From Bog-473 sp963738135 (lineage in GTDB: Bacteria > Actinomycetota > Acidimicrobiia > Acidimicrobiales > RAAP-2): a stretch of DNA of 64,000 bases. Shown here piece by piece: positions 7,863 to 17,752 of this stretch (position 1 is its first letter; every line of letters begins with the position of its first letter). Below the pieces are notes generated by a model. It did not search any database, was not told the DNA's origin, and worked only from the letters and a program-made list of their open reading frames with translations. The stretch lies in NCBI GenBank assembly GCA_963738135.1, contig CAVTVK010000007.1:62001-126000 (forward strand), given 5' to 3'. The position numbers and the translations under genes were made by a program.

Positions 7863-8912
7863 TCAGGGCGAAGCGACCTCCGCCGGCGGGCCGTAACGGG
7901 TAGCCAGCGCCGCCGCGGTCTGAGGATTACGGCCCCGACGCAGGGTCGAAGAACCAAAATCCCAGTACGTCGCTTCGAGCACGTTGTGGGTCGCGATCCA
8001 TTTCGTCATGAGGCCGACCCAGGTCGCATCGTCACCGCCGCACACCTGGCCCGACGCCGAAATCGGCCGGCCGCTTCTGCTGCAGGTTCCCCATCCGAGG
8101 CCCCACTCGGGGAGCACGACGGCCTTGTGGTGCGCGGCGGCGAACTTGGTCAGCCAGTTCAGTCCGTCGCGCTGGGTCAGCATGTAGCGGAACTCGGCCC
8201 TGGCCCCGGGATACTGGTTCTGCTCCAGGTCGTAGACGTCGAGGCCGACGTCGTCCACGTACTTGTTCCCCGGGTAGTACTGAGAGAGGGTGCCCACGCC
8301 CAGATCACCGCGGGTGGGGTTCCACTCGAAGGTGAAGTGCGACCCGGGGACCGAGCGCATGGTGGTGACGATGTCGTCGAAGTATCGGACGTAGGCGGAC
8401 GCACATCCCTGCGCGGCCCAGGGAAACCAGTTGCCATTGAACTCCCACCCGAAGCGGATCACCGAAATCGGGAAGCCGGCCCGGATGATGTTCGCGGCGA
8501 CGGTCCGAAAATAGTGGTCGAACTTGCCCTTGGCCCCCTGCGTGAGCCCGTAACAGCTGCCGCCGGACTGATCGGGGTCGGTATTCGGGGAATACGTGTC
8601 GGGGAGCATGTTGACGCCCCAGATCATGGTGTAGCCCTGGCCCTTCCAGTGCCTGTACGGCCAGCGACCTTGGGTGATGGTGCGCCAGGTCGTCCCGTCG
8701 AGGAAGTCCATGGCGTAGTGGGGTTGGGTGCCGACTGTGGTCGTGAAGGCCGGCACCGCCGGCGGATAGGCCGCTCCTGCGTAGACGCCGAGCTGGGTCT
8801 GCCCGATCGCGCCCGCCGACGTCGGACTCAGCACGACCACGATGCAGAGGCCAATCAGAGCGACCACGGCAAGACACCTGATCGACCCTCCCCGCCTCCG
8901 TTGCCCGCGCAT
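7863..8912 (-). CDS. Secreted GH26-like glycoside hydrolase
   Basis: 349 residues with a signal peptide (basic MRGQRRRGG, then a hydrophobic core ending SAGA). The mature part is a (beta/alpha)8-type hydrolase. The likely acid/base Glu lies in RFGWEFNGNWFPW and the nucleophile Glu in VVLPEWGLGWG, with a conserved Trp/Phe-rich cleft and DVGLDVYD. The closest family I recognise is GH26 (beta-mannanases and some glucanases), so it probably cuts extracellular polysaccharide. ATG 8912 is chosen because the signal peptide begins there; upstream in-frame sequence overlaps the divergent PAP2 gene. Exact specificity is unknown. Confidence 0.8.
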   Translation of the reverse strand: MRGQRRRGGSIRCLAVVALIGLCIVVVLSPTSAGAIGQTQLGVYAGAAYPPAVPAFTTTVGTQPHYAMDFLDGTTWRTITQGRWPYRHWKGQGYTMIWGVNMLPDTYSPNTDPDQSGGSCYGLTQGAKGKFDHYFRTVAANIIRAGFPISVIRFGWEFNGNWFPWAAQGCASAYVRYFDDIVTTMRSVPGSHFTFEWNPTRGDLGVGTLSQYYPGNKYVDDVGLDVYDLEQNQYPGARAEFRYMLTQRDGLNWLTKFAAAHHKAVVLPEWGLGWGTCSRSGRPISASGQVCGGDDATWVGLMTKWIATHNVLEATYWDFGSSTLRRGRNPQTAAALATRYGPPAEVASP

Positions 8913-9090
8913 GACAGACACACCATTGCAAACGGCGCTGCCTGGCGTGGGTCGGGCGGGGCGGGCTGCCCGTCGCCAGGAAGCAGCGGGGCTGGCCAGG
9001 TCGGTACGGCAAGGCGACCGCCCTCCGCGGCGGGCCTGGTACGGCGAGGCGCGGACACAGGGACCGGCGGGCCGCGTAGCGTTGGTGTCC

Positions 9091-9720
9091 ATGGCGCGTT
9101 CCCGGTTGACGGTCATCGCCCTGGTGACCCTGTTCGCCACGGCGCTTCTCGGTCTCGCCGCCTCCCGTGGCTTCGCTGCCTTCCGCGTCGAGCGCCACGT
9201 CATTCACCTGCTCGGCCACCCGAACGCGTATCGCTGGGGCGAACTGGCGAACTTCCTCGCCGCGCCGGTCATCGCTGCCGTCCTGGTGGTCTGCCTGGTG
9301 TACGGCGCTTTTCGGCGCGTTCTCCTCCGGGTGGCGGTGCTGGCCGTGTGTGCAGCCGTGGCCTTCCTCATCGGCGAGGAGATCATCAAGCCCGTGGTCC
9401 AGCAGAGGTTGCAGGGTGAGCTGAGCTTTCCATCCGGGAGCGTGACGGCCGTCTGCGCCACTGCGCTGGCCATGTGGCTCGCCCTGTATCCGGTTCTCGG
9501 AAAATTGCTGCGCGCGGTCACCTTCGCCCTGGGTGCCTCCTGGACCCTTCTGATGTCGCTGGCGGTCGTCGCCGCGTTCTGGCACACGCCGCTCGACTGT
9601 GTCGGGTCCGTTCTCTTGTCCGTCGGCATCGTCACGGCCGGGGCTGCCATCGTGGCACCGAGGGCGACCCGAGGACCTCCCGTGCCTCCCGAGCCAGCTC
9701 GGGTCATGGGAAGGGTCTGA
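9091..9720 (+). CDS. PAP2-superfamily membrane phosphatase, divergent active site
   Basis: 209 residues with five or six membrane segments. The phosphatidic-acid-phosphatase signature is partly conserved: KPVVQQRL (first motif), SFPSGS (second motif, normally PSGH) and FWHTPLDCVG (third motif with His and Asp). The His-to-Ser change in motif two removes the usual general acid, so activity may be altered. Proteins of this family dephosphorylate lipid phosphates or undecaprenyl diphosphate at the membrane. ATG 9091 starts at the first membrane helix. The gene is divergent from the secreted hydrolase with about 180 bases between them. Confidence 0.75.
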   Translation: MARSRLTVIALVTLFATALLGLAASRGFAAFRVERHVIHLLGHPNAYRWGELANFLAAPVIAAVLVVCLVYGAFRRVLLRVAVLAVCAAVAFLIGEEIIKPVVQQRLQGELSFPSGSVTAVCATALAMWLALYPVLGKLLRAVTFALGASWTLLMSLAVVAAFWHTPLDCVGSVLLSVGIVTAGAAIVAPRATRGPPVPPEPARVMGRV

Positions 9721-9794
9721 CCAGTTCCGGGTCGGAGATAGCCTCTCGTCCGCAGCTGCCCGACGAACACGAGCCCGACGAGGTGGAGCGGCCC

Positions 9795-10115
9795 ATGAAC
9801 CCTGGCGGAGGCCCGTCGACGAACGAGATCCTCGAGCTGCTCGGCAGCCGGCCCGGATGGCGCCTCGAACCGAGCTCCACACCCGGCGCCACGCCGGCGT
9901 GGTGCTTCGTCTTCAACGGCAAGATCGAGTTCTCTGTCACGGCCGACCGTGGGTCAGTGCGCCTCTACGTGATGGAGACTGACCAGGAAATCGTCTTCGA
10001 CGACGGGGAGGGCCTCATGGCATGGCTGCGCGCCAATCGGGCGGAAGCAGCTCAAACTGCGACGCCGCCCGCACAGCGAAAATCCCGCTTCCGTCGACTC
10101 ACCGAGTGGAGCTGA
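9795..10115 (+). CDS. Conserved hypothetical protein
   Basis: 106 residues from ATG 9795, following the PAP2 gene by 74 bases. The middle has regular beta-strand-like sequence (PAWCFVFNGKIEFSVTADRG, SVRLYVMETDQEIVFDDGE) and the end is basic (RKSRFRRLTEW). No transmembrane helix, signal peptide or catalytic motif is visible. The start follows a GAGGTGG at 9779-9785. Function unknown. Confidence 0.6.
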   Translation: MNPGGGPSTNEILELLGSRPGWRLEPSSTPGATPAWCFVFNGKIEFSVTADRGSVRLYVMETDQEIVFDDGEGLMAWLRANRAEAAQTATPPAQRKSRFRRLTEWS

Positions 10116-10125
10116 AGCGCTTGGC

Positions 10126-10527
10126 TCAGGGCGCCACCAGCTCGATGGCGATGCCGTCGGGATCGCGGAGCTGCAGCGAGGGGTGGCCGCCTTCGAGCAC
10201 CACGCCGTCGTGGTCGATGCCGACCTCGGTCAGGTGCGCGGCCCAAGCCTCGAGCAATGCGGCGTCGGGGACGGCCAATGCCAGATGGTCCAGCCTGTCG
10301 GCGGCCACCTCGCCGCCTGGTTCCGGCGCCGAGGTCAACACCACGACGAACCGTCCGCCTCGGTGCTGAAGGGCGACGTAGCCGATATCGGGATCATCGG
10401 CGAACGGAACAAGGCCCAGAACGGCGCCGTACCACCTCGCACTGGCTCCCACGTCGGAGACCAGCAACTGGAAGTGTGAGAGCCCCGTGATGGGTGCGCT
10501 CTGTCCGGAGTCCTTGACCGAAGTCAC
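10126..10527 (-). CDS. VOC family protein
   Basis: 133 residues from GTG 10527. Two VOC modules are visible: LSHFQLLVSDVGASARWYGAV at the start, RLDHLALAVPD in the middle and LRDPDGIAIELVAP at the end, giving a His/His/Glu-type metal site. It resembles glyoxalase/bleomycin-resistance proteins. It converges tail to tail with the hypothetical gene ending at 10115. Substrate unknown. Confidence 0.82.
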   Translation of the reverse strand: MTSVKDSGQSAPITGLSHFQLLVSDVGASARWYGAVLGLVPFADDPDIGYVALQHRGGRFVVVLTSAPEPGGEVAADRLDHLALAVPDAALLEAWAAHLTEVGIDHDGVVLEGGHPSLQLRDPDGIAIELVAP

Positions 10528-10771
10528 CTGAAGGATCCTACCGAGGCGACTCCGTCGTCGTCGGTGTAAACCGGTGATCCTCGTCCTTGCCTCGGGCGCT
10601 TCACGAGATGCCATCTCGTCGCCCTCTGAGAGGGATGAAGCCGAGGCGTACAGATCCCTCGTCAGCTCCAAGCTGCCATGATCTGGCCGTGCAGCCGCGG
10701 TGCCGCCCAGTCGATGCGTCCGCGCTGGTGGTGGCCCCCCTCCATCCCTCTCTGACCGGATCTCGCCCCTG

Positions 10772-12043
10772 ATGGCAGGCATCACGTCACGTGGCGGCTC
10801 GGACGCAACCCGTGCCCACGTTCGTTTCGCCTCGCGCTCCCCTCTCGCGATCGAGTCGAGAGCGACACGGCGCAGGAGACGAACGCGTGAGCGGCGTCGA
10901 CACGCCCGTCGGCGATGGGTCACTCTGCTCGTCCCGCCCTTCGCAGGGTTTGTCTTTGCCGAGGCAATCCTCTTCGTGTCGGCGATCCAAACCGGGACGA
11001 CGGGCGGATTCCTGTCGCCCCCCCATTGGGCTCGCTTCGACACCGGTATCTACTTGGCGATCGCGCGTCACGGCCTGCAGCTCACCCAATGCTCGGGACC
11101 CTTCTACCCGCCCCACAGCGCGTGTGGAACTGTCGGCTTTGCGCCGCTGTATTCCGGCTTGATCGCGCTGTTGGGCAATTTCGGGGTTTCGCTGCCGGCC
11201 GCCGGCATGGTGCTCACCATCGTGTTTGCTTACCTGACCCTGCAGGTGCTGTGGATCCTCATCGGGCCCGCATGGTCGTTTTCGCCACTGTGCTGCCTTG
11301 CCCTGGCGGCGTGCTTCCCGGGCATGATCTACTCCTACGCGCTGTTCCCCATCTCGTTGCTGACGTTCCTCTCCGTCGTCTGCATCCTGTGCTTCGTGCG
11401 GCGCCGCTACTGGTTGGCGGGCCTCGTTGGCGCCTTGTGCTCGGTGGCGTTTGCCATCGGGCCCCTGATCGGTGTCGTCCTGTTCCTCGCGGCGCTGGTC
11501 GTCGACCGTGGCCCTGGTTTCTGGCGGGTGGTGGTCCGGACCGCTGGCGTCACCTTTGCCGGGTTCGCTGTCTGGCTTCTCGTCAATCAATGGTGGGTGG
11601 GGGACTGGCGTGCCTACTTCAGGGGTCAGGCGAAGTATGGCAACGGCCTCCACAACCCGATCTCGACGTTCATCACGGCGTTCACCGGCGGCCCCGTCGC
11701 GGCGTACCCGGGCGAGAACCCGAATACCGGCTACGACTATCTGATTCCCAAGGCACAGTCGGCGTTCATCGCCGCCTTGGTCATCGGCCTGGTGATCTGG
11801 ACGTTACGACACCGGCCGGTCAGCCGTACCGACTGTGTGTTGCTCAGCTATACGGTCGTGTTCTGGCTGCTGCCTCTGGTCGACGGAGCCAGCCTGAGTC
11901 GTTACCGGATAGAGGCTTTGCTCGTCCCCAGCGCGGCCCTGTGCACACGGCTGCCCCGCGTCGTGCAGGTCGTCCTGGTGGGGATATCGGTCGTCCTCTC
12001 CGTCGGGCTGGCGAACCTGTTCACGAGGTATCAGCTCACCTGA
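10772..12043 (+). CDS. Multi-pass membrane glycosyltransferase-like protein (GT-C fold)
   Basis: 423 residues. A basic N-terminus (poly-Arg near 30-50) is followed by about nine hydrophobic segments. ARFDTGIYLAIARHG after the first helix matches the loop of PIG-V-like mannosyltransferases (pattern WDXXXYXXIA), where an acidic residue is catalytic. These enzymes move sugar from polyprenyl-phosphate donors on the outer face of the membrane. The start is uncertain because ATG 10772 lacks a clear ribosome site; starts closer to the first helix are possible. It may serve glycolipid or lipoglycan synthesis; the acceptor is unknown. Confidence 0.7.
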   Translation: MAGITSRGGSDATRAHVRFASRSPLAIESRATRRRRRTRERRRHARRRWVTLLVPPFAGFVFAEAILFVSAIQTGTTGGFLSPPHWARFDTGIYLAIARHGLQLTQCSGPFYPPHSACGTVGFAPLYSGLIALLGNFGVSLPAAGMVLTIVFAYLTLQVLWILIGPAWSFSPLCCLALAACFPGMIYSYALFPISLLTFLSVVCILCFVRRRYWLAGLVGALCSVAFAIGPLIGVVLFLAALVVDRGPGFWRVVVRTAGVTFAGFAVWLLVNQWWVGDWRAYFRGQAKYGNGLHNPISTFITAFTGGPVAAYPGENPNTGYDYLIPKAQSAFIAALVIGLVIWTLRHRPVSRTDCVLLSYTVVFWLLPLVDGASLSRYRIEALLVPSAALCTRLPRVVQVVLVGISVVLSVGLANLFTRYQLT

Positions 12044-12124
12044 CCCCAGCGAGCCCGCCTTTGCCCCGCCAGGAGTGGCACTAGTCTCCGCCGCCGTGCC
12101 ATCCGCAGAGGGAACCGTCCGGTC

Positions 12125-12862
12125 ATGACCGTGGTGCTGATTCACGGCGGCGGTGCCACGGGCGCGTTCTGGGACCGCCTTGTACCCCTCCTCCACCACG
12201 AGCCGCTGGTCGTCGATCTGCCGGGTCGGCGCGCCCGGCCGGCGGACCTCGCCACGCTGACCGTCGAACGCGAAGTGGCGTCGGTAGTCGCCGACGTCGA
12301 AGCGGGCGCCGCGCCGGAAGAACCGGTCACGCTGGTCGCGCACTCGTCCGGCGGCCTGGTCGTGCCGGGCGCCGTCGCCGCCCTCGGAGGCCGCGTTGCA
12401 GCGATCGTCCTCAACGCCGCGCTGGTGCCCGCGGAGGGCGAGTGCGGCATCGAATGCATGCAAGAGCGTCATCGTGACGGCTTGCGCCTGGCGGTGGCCG
12501 CCGCCAAGAACGAGGGTCGGTCGATCACCCTGCCCGCCCCCTCCGACCCCGAGTCGCTCCGGCGGTCCTATGGCGGCGACCCGCTCGATGACACCACTCT
12601 GGCTTTCGTGACCGATCCGACGCGTTCGGTCGAGGACACGGTGCACCACTACTTTCAGCCCGTGCACTGGTCCGCCGTGGCCGGCGTGCCCATCATCTAC
12701 GTACTGAACGAGAGGGATCGCCCGATCCGACCCGAGATGCAGGAGGTCATGGCGCAGCGCCTCCCTCCTCCCGTCGAGGTCGTCCGTATCGATTCGGGCC
12801 ACCTGCTCCCGGTGACGTCACCGGCGCTGTTCGCGGCGATCGTCAACCGGGCCGCTGCCTGA
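12125..12862 (+). CDS. Alpha/beta hydrolase
   Basis: 245 residues of the alpha/beta-hydrolase fold: oxyanion-loop VLIHGGGATGAFW at the start, the nucleophile elbow as AHSSGG (first Gly of GXSXG replaced by Ala), a candidate acid in NERDRPI and the catalytic His in DSGHLLPV near the C-terminus. It resembles small esterase/methylesterase-type hydrolases (salicylate-binding or aroma-esterase group). Substrate unknown. The last 20 bases overlap the end of the convergent gene at 12843. Confidence 0.82.
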   Translation: MTVVLIHGGGATGAFWDRLVPLLHHEPLVVDLPGRRARPADLATLTVEREVASVVADVEAGAAPEEPVTLVAHSSGGLVVPGAVAALGGRVAAIVLNAALVPAEGECGIECMQERHRDGLRLAVAAAKNEGRSITLPAPSDPESLRRSYGGDPLDDTTLAFVTDPTRSVEDTVHHYFQPVHWSAVAGVPIIYVLNERDRPIRPEMQEVMAQRLPPPVEVVRIDSGHLLPVTSPALFAAIVNRAAA

Positions 12863-13637
12863 CCGCTCGCCGCCGGAGGAGGGCGGGCGTGGCGACGGCC
12901 AGCGACAGGACGGCGACGACGAGTAGGGCCAGAAAGATGGTGCCGCCCGAGACGCTCTTGGTGGAACGGGCGGCGGGAGCCGCCGGGTTCGTCCCCGTGC
13001 CGCCCGGCGCCTGCACCATGGCGGTGTACTGGGCCCCGGCCACGCGCTCGGCGCGGGCGGGGGAGATGGGGCGGGCGTTGCCCGAGGCCGCCGAGAAGAA
13101 CGAGAGCAGGTCGACATACACACCGGCGCGCATGGCCACGGCCTCGCCGATACCGTCGTGGTTGGTCGCTCCGAAGTAGGTGACCCGACGGGCGCCCGGG
13201 ATGGACGCCATCGCATCGGAGCTCACGATCTCGCCCGATTGCAGCAAGTGCTGGGCTGCCTGCAGGAACACCCGCGCTCGCCTCTCGTCCGGAAAGCGGA
13301 CCAGGAGATCCTGCACCTCGTTGCGCGCGCCGTCGGCCTGCCATACCCGTTCGTAGGTGGCGCTGGACTTGGCCAGCGTGGACAGGGCCCCGGCGGCGGA
13401 CGGGTCCGGGGCCGTGAAGCCGAACGGCGCCGAGTCGACCGTCCCTTGCGAGATCACGCTGTACCCCGCGTCGAGGTCGGGGATCACCACGGTGGCGAGC
13501 GAGGTCCTCGACGCCGGCGGTTCGGCGCCTCCCGCGGGGGCGCTGATGCCGATGACCGCGACACACAACACAGCGCATCCCGCCAGGGCGGCCGCCCCGC
13601 TGGACCGGGCCCGACGTCGGGCCCGCGTCACCCTCAC
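12843..13637 (-). CDS. Membrane-anchored exported protein overlapping metH
   Basis: 264 residues from GTG 13637. The N-terminus is very basic (RVTRARRRARSS) with a hydrophobic signal sequence ending near SAPAGGAEPP. A soluble domain of about 190 residues follows, with no motif I recognise. A Pro/Ala linker leads to one C-terminal transmembrane helix (IFLALLVVAVLSLAVATPALL) and an Arg-rich cytoplasmic tail. The start codon overlaps the metH stop (GTGA, 13634-13637), so the two are translationally coupled although one is cytosolic and the other extracytoplasmic. Function unknown. Confidence 0.7.
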   Translation of the reverse strand: MRVTRARRRARSSGAAALAGCAVLCVAVIGISAPAGGAEPPASRTSLATVVIPDLDAGYSVISQGTVDSAPFGFTAPDPSAAGALSTLAKSSATYERVWQADGARNEVQDLLVRFPDERRARVFLQAAQHLLQSGEIVSSDAMASIPGARRVTYFGATNHDGIGEAVAMRAGVYVDLLSFFSAASGNARPISPARAERVAGAQYTAMVQAPGGTGTNPAAPAARSTKSVSGGTIFLALLVVAVLSLAVATPALLRRRAVRQRPG

Positions 13638-16600
13638 GCCACGAAGTACTTGGCCTCTGGGTGGTGGCAGATGATGGCGTCCGTCGTCTGCTCGGGGTTG
13701 AGTTGGAATCCCTCGCTGACCGTGACGCCGATGCGGTCGCCGCCCAGCAGTTCCACGACTTTCGCGTTGTCGGTCAGGTCGGGACAGGCCGGGTAGCCCC
13801 AGGAGTAGCGCCCGCCCCGGTATTGCTGGCGGAACAGACCCGTCAGGGTCGGGCCGTCCTCGTCGGCGAACCCGAGCTCCTCGCGTATCCGGCGGTGCCA
13901 GTACTCGGCGGTCGCCTCGGCCATCTCGACGCTGAGGCCGTGCAGGAAGAGGTACTGCTGGTACTCGTTCTCGGCGAAGAGGCGCGCCGCGTCCTCCGAC
14001 GCCCGGGCGCCGATGGTGCACAGCATGAAGCTGGCGAAGTCCTCGTCGCCCGAATCGGTCGGGCGGAAGAAGTCCGAGATGCAGAGCCACGGTTCCTTGC
14101 GCTGGCGCGGGAAGGTGAAGCGCATCCACTCCGAGGACCGCGACTCGTCCTTCCAGACGACGAGGTCGTTGCCCTCGGCGTTGGCGGCGAAGTGGCCGTA
14201 GGCCACGGACGGCACCAGCAGGTCGGCCTCCTTGGCCTTGCCCAGCTGCTCACGCAGCGTCCCCTTCACCCGGTCCTTGAACTCGGTGTCGTTCTCGCCG
14301 TTCTCGGGTCGGAAGCCCCACTGGTTCCGGAAGAGCGCGGTCAGATTGAGGTACTCGGCGACCTCGTCGATCGGGATCCCGACGGCGATGCGGCTGCCGA
14401 CGAAGGGCGGTGCGAAGAGCGGGTTGTCGGCAGCCACGTCGGCGCGGGCGGGCTGCCCCTCCACCGGGGTCGTCTCCGGCTCGTCGAGACGGCTGCGCTT
14501 CGGCACGTTCTTCTCGGAGATCTCGCGCCCGAACAACGGGTCGTCCTCACCCTTCTTCTTCAGCTCGACGAGGCGGTCCATGGTGCGCAGGCCCTCGAAG
14601 GCGTCCCGCCCGTAGAAGAGGCGCCCGTCGTAGACCTCGCGCAGGTCGCGCTCGACGTAGGTCCGGGTCAGTGCCGCCCCGCCGAGCAGGACCGGGATGT
14701 TCGAGAGCGCTCGGTCGTTCAACTCGACCAGGTTCTCGCGCATGATGAGCGTCGACTTCACCAGCAGACCGCTCATGCCGATGGCGTCGGCCTTGTGCTC
14801 TTCGACCGCGCTCACCATCTCGTTGATGCCGATCTTGATACCGAGGTTGACTACCTCGTAGCCGTTGTTGGTCAGGATGATGTCGACGAGGTTCTTCCCG
14901 ATGTCGTGCACGTCGCCCTTGACGGTGGCCAACACCACGGTGCCCTTCCCGCCCTGGTCCGACTTCTCCATGTGGGGCTCCAGGAAGGCGACCGCGCTCT
15001 TCATGGTCTCGGCCGACTGCAGGACGAAGGGGAGCTGCATTTCGCCCGAGGCGAAGCGCTCGCCGACGACCTTCATGCCTTCGAGGAGGATGTCGTTGAC
15101 GATGGCGAGCGCCGCCGTGCCGGACTCGAGCGCCTCGGTCAGGTCGTCCTCCAGCCCGTTGCGGTTGCCGTCGATGATGCGCTGGGACAGACGGCGGTCG
15201 ACGGGCCAGTCGCTGTGGTCCTCCGCCGGCCCGGTGTCGGCCTTGACGCCCTCGAACAGCGCCAGGAGTTCCTGAAGGGGGTCGTAGTCGTCGGTGCGGC
15301 GGTTGTAGACGAGGTCGAGGCAGACCTCCTTGGCCCGGTCGTCGATGCGGGACAGCGGGAGGATCTTGGACGCGTGGACGATGGCCGAGTCGAGCCCCGC
15401 CTCCACGCACTCGTGCAGGAAGACCGAGTTGAGCACCTGGCGGGCTGCCGGGTTGAGGCCGAAGGAGACGTTGGACAGCCCCAGAATGGTGGAGACGCCG
15501 GGCAGCTCCGACTTAATGGCCCGGATGCCCTCGATCGTCTCGATGCCGTCCCCGCGGCTCTCCTCCATGCCTGTCGACAGCGGCAGCGCCAGCGGGTCGA
15601 AGAGCAGGTCCTCGGGAGCCAGGCCGTAGCGCTCGACCGCGATGTCGCGGATGTTGCGAGCCGCCCGCAGCTTCCATTCCGCGGTGCGCGCCTGGCCCTC
15701 CTCGTCGATGCACGTGCAGACGACGGCGGCCCCGAACTCGCGGGCCAGTCGCAGGAAGGTGTCGAGCCGCGTCCCGGGTTCGTCGCCCTCTTCCAGGTTG
15801 ACCGAGTTGAGGATCGGCCGGCCGCCGAGCCACTCGAGCGCGGATCGCGCCACTGGCCCCTCGGTGGAGTCGACCATGATCGGCACGCTCGACTGCGTGC
15901 AGAAGCGGCTGGCGATCTCGTGCATGTCGGAGACGCCGTCGGCGCCGGTGTAGTCGACGCAGACGTCGATGAGGTGCGAGCCCTCCTTGACCTGGTCCCG
16001 GGCCATGCCGACGCAGGTGTCCCAGTCGGCGTCGAGCATGGCCTCGCGGAAGGCCTTGGACCCGTTGGCGTTGGTCCGCTCGCCGACCGCCAGGAACGAG
16101 GAGTCCTGGGCGAACGGGACCGAGGTGTAGATGGAGGCGGCGGAGGGCTCGTGCACCGGGGTGCGCGTCGCCGGCGTGGCGTCGGCGCAGCGATCGACCA
16201 CTGCGGCCAGGTGGGCCGGGGTGGTCCCACAGCACCCGCCGATGGCGGTCACGCCGAATTCGGTCACGAAGCGGTGCAGGTGCTCGGCCAGGCCGTCGGG
16301 CGTGAGGTCGTAGTGCATGTTGCCGTCGACCACCGACGGGAGGCCCGCATTCGGGACGCAGGCGATGGGGACGCGGCTGGCCCCCGACAGGTGGCGCAGG
16401 GCCTCGCTCATCTCGACCGGGCCGGTGGCGCAGTTGAGGCCGACCACGTCGACCTGCATGGCGTCGAGCACGGTGAGGGCGGCGCCGATCTCGGTGCCGG
16501 GCAGCATGCGGCCGGTCAGCTCGATCGTCACCTGCGTCTGCAGGGGGACGTAGCGGTCGAGGGCGACCATCGCCCGCCGGGCCCCGTTCACCGCGGCCTT

Positions 16601-17147
16601 GATGGACAGCATGTCGAACTGTGTCTCGATCAGCAGGAGGTCGACACCGCCCTCCAGCAGCCCGAGCGCCTGCTCCTCGTAGGCGTCACGGAATTCGGCG
16701 TACGAGATGTGGCCGAGCGTGGGGAACTTGGTGCCCGGTCCCATGGAGCCCGCCACCCAGCGCGGCCGCTCGGGGGTCGAGAACTCCTCCCGCACGGCAC
16801 AGGCCAGCTCGGCGGCTCGGCGGGTGAGGTCCCGTGCCTGGTCGGCCTTGCCGTACTCGGCCAGGACGACCGAGGTCGAGCCGAAGGTGTCGGTCTCGAC
16901 CACGTCGCAGCCGACCTCGTAGAAGGAGCGGTGCACCTGGGCCACGACGTCGGGACGGGTCTCGACCAGCCATTCGTTGCAGCCCTCGAGGTCGGGCCCC
17001 CCGAAGTCGTCGGGGCCGAGTCCGAGCATCTGGAGGTTGGTCCCCATGGCGCCGTCGAAGATGACCACGCGCTCGGCGCACGGCCTGCAAGTAGGTGGAG
17101 GCGGACGGATCGAGCCGACCCAAGAGCTCTGGCGAGGGAGTGACCAC
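13634..17147 (-). CDS. metH: Cobalamin-dependent methionine synthase
   Basis: About 1,165 residues covering all MetH modules. The homocysteine domain starts FDGAMGTNLQ, with zinc cysteines in GLNCATGP and GGCCGTTPAH. Next are the folate domain (VGERTNANGSKAFREAM), the cobalamin cap and Rossmann domain (DVHDIGKNLVDIIL with the lower-ligand His, GMSGLLVKS), and the C-terminal AdoMet reactivation domain (RGGRYSWGYPACPDL). It transfers methyl from methyltetrahydrofolate to homocysteine. The N-terminal 20 residues (VVTPSPELLGRLDPSASTYL, from GTG 17147) are in another frame; the switch near 17083 looks like one extra C in gcgccgag. If real, translation would start inside the domain near 17070. A cobalamin adenosyltransferase is divergent 59 bases away. 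Confidence 0.95.
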
Positions 17148-17206
17148 CTGAACAGGATACCGGTGCCCCCCAGGGTCCCTTTGACGGGCCCCGGTAGCAT
17201 CCGGCC

Positions 17207-17752
17207 ATGGCGCCACGGATCTACACCAAGCGGGGTGACGACGGGACGACCGGACTCCTCTACGGCGGCCGGGTCCCCAAGGACTCGTGGCGGATCGAGC
17301 TGAACGGAGTGGTCGACGAGGCGCAGGCCGCGCTCGGCGTGGCCCGGGCCGAGACGCCGGTCGGGACCGAGGTCAACGACCGTCTCGTGACGCTGGCCCG
17401 GGAGCTCTACGTCTTGATGGCGGAGGTGGCCACCGCCCCGGAGAACCGACAGAAGCTCCAGGCGGGGTCCAGCCTGGTGACGCCCGACATGGTCGCCGCG
17501 CTCGAAGCAGGGATCGACGACCTGCTCGCCCGCTTCGACATGCCGAGCGACTTCACCGTGCCCGGGGAGAACAGGGTGGCCGCTGCCCTCGATCTGGCCC
17601 GCACCGTGGTGCGGCGGGCCGAGCGGCTGGCGGTGGTCGAGCCTGTCGGGGACGGTTCGCTCGTCGTGGCCTACCTCAACCGCCTGTCCGACCTCTTGTG
17701 GGCGATGGCGCGCTGGCAGGAGGGCCCGGAGCACGTGCTGAGCAAGAACTGA
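17207..17752 (+). CDS. PduO-type ATP:cob(I)alamin adenosyltransferase
   Basis: 181 residues, full length for the trimeric PduO family. Typical features are the N-terminal IYTKRGDDGTTGL (ATP-binding loop), VVDEAQAALGVARAE and the C-terminal RTVVRRAERLAVVEP with YLNRLSDLLWAMARW. It adenosylates cob(I)alamin to make coenzyme B12. MetH uses methylcobalamin, whereas the acyl-CoA mutase at 24.7 kb needs adenosylcobalamin, so this enzyme probably supplies that mutase. It is divergent from metH with 59 bases between starts and meets the nitroreductase end to end at 17752/17753. Confidence 0.92.
   Translation: MAPRIYTKRGDDGTTGLLYGGRVPKDSWRIELNGVVDEAQAALGVARAETPVGTEVNDRLVTLARELYVLMAEVATAPENRQKLQAGSSLVTPDMVAALEAGIDDLLARFDMPSDFTVPGENRVAAALDLARTVVRRAERLAVVEPVGDGSLVVAYLNRLSDLLWAMARWQEGPEHVLSKN

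Noticed and set aside
8305..9882. A 525-codon minus-strand reading across the GH26-like and PAP2 genes
   Set aside because: It is out of frame with both and Arg/Gly-rich without motifs.
13661..17143. A 1,160-codon open reading on the plus strand opposite metH
   Set aside because: It mirrors metH codon by codon, has repetitive Val/Gly/Asp-rich composition and no domain; MetH motifs on the minus strand are unambiguous.
17148..17206. Cobalamin riboswitch between metH and the adenosyltransferase
   Set aside because: Only 59 bases lie between the starts, far too short for the riboswitch fold.
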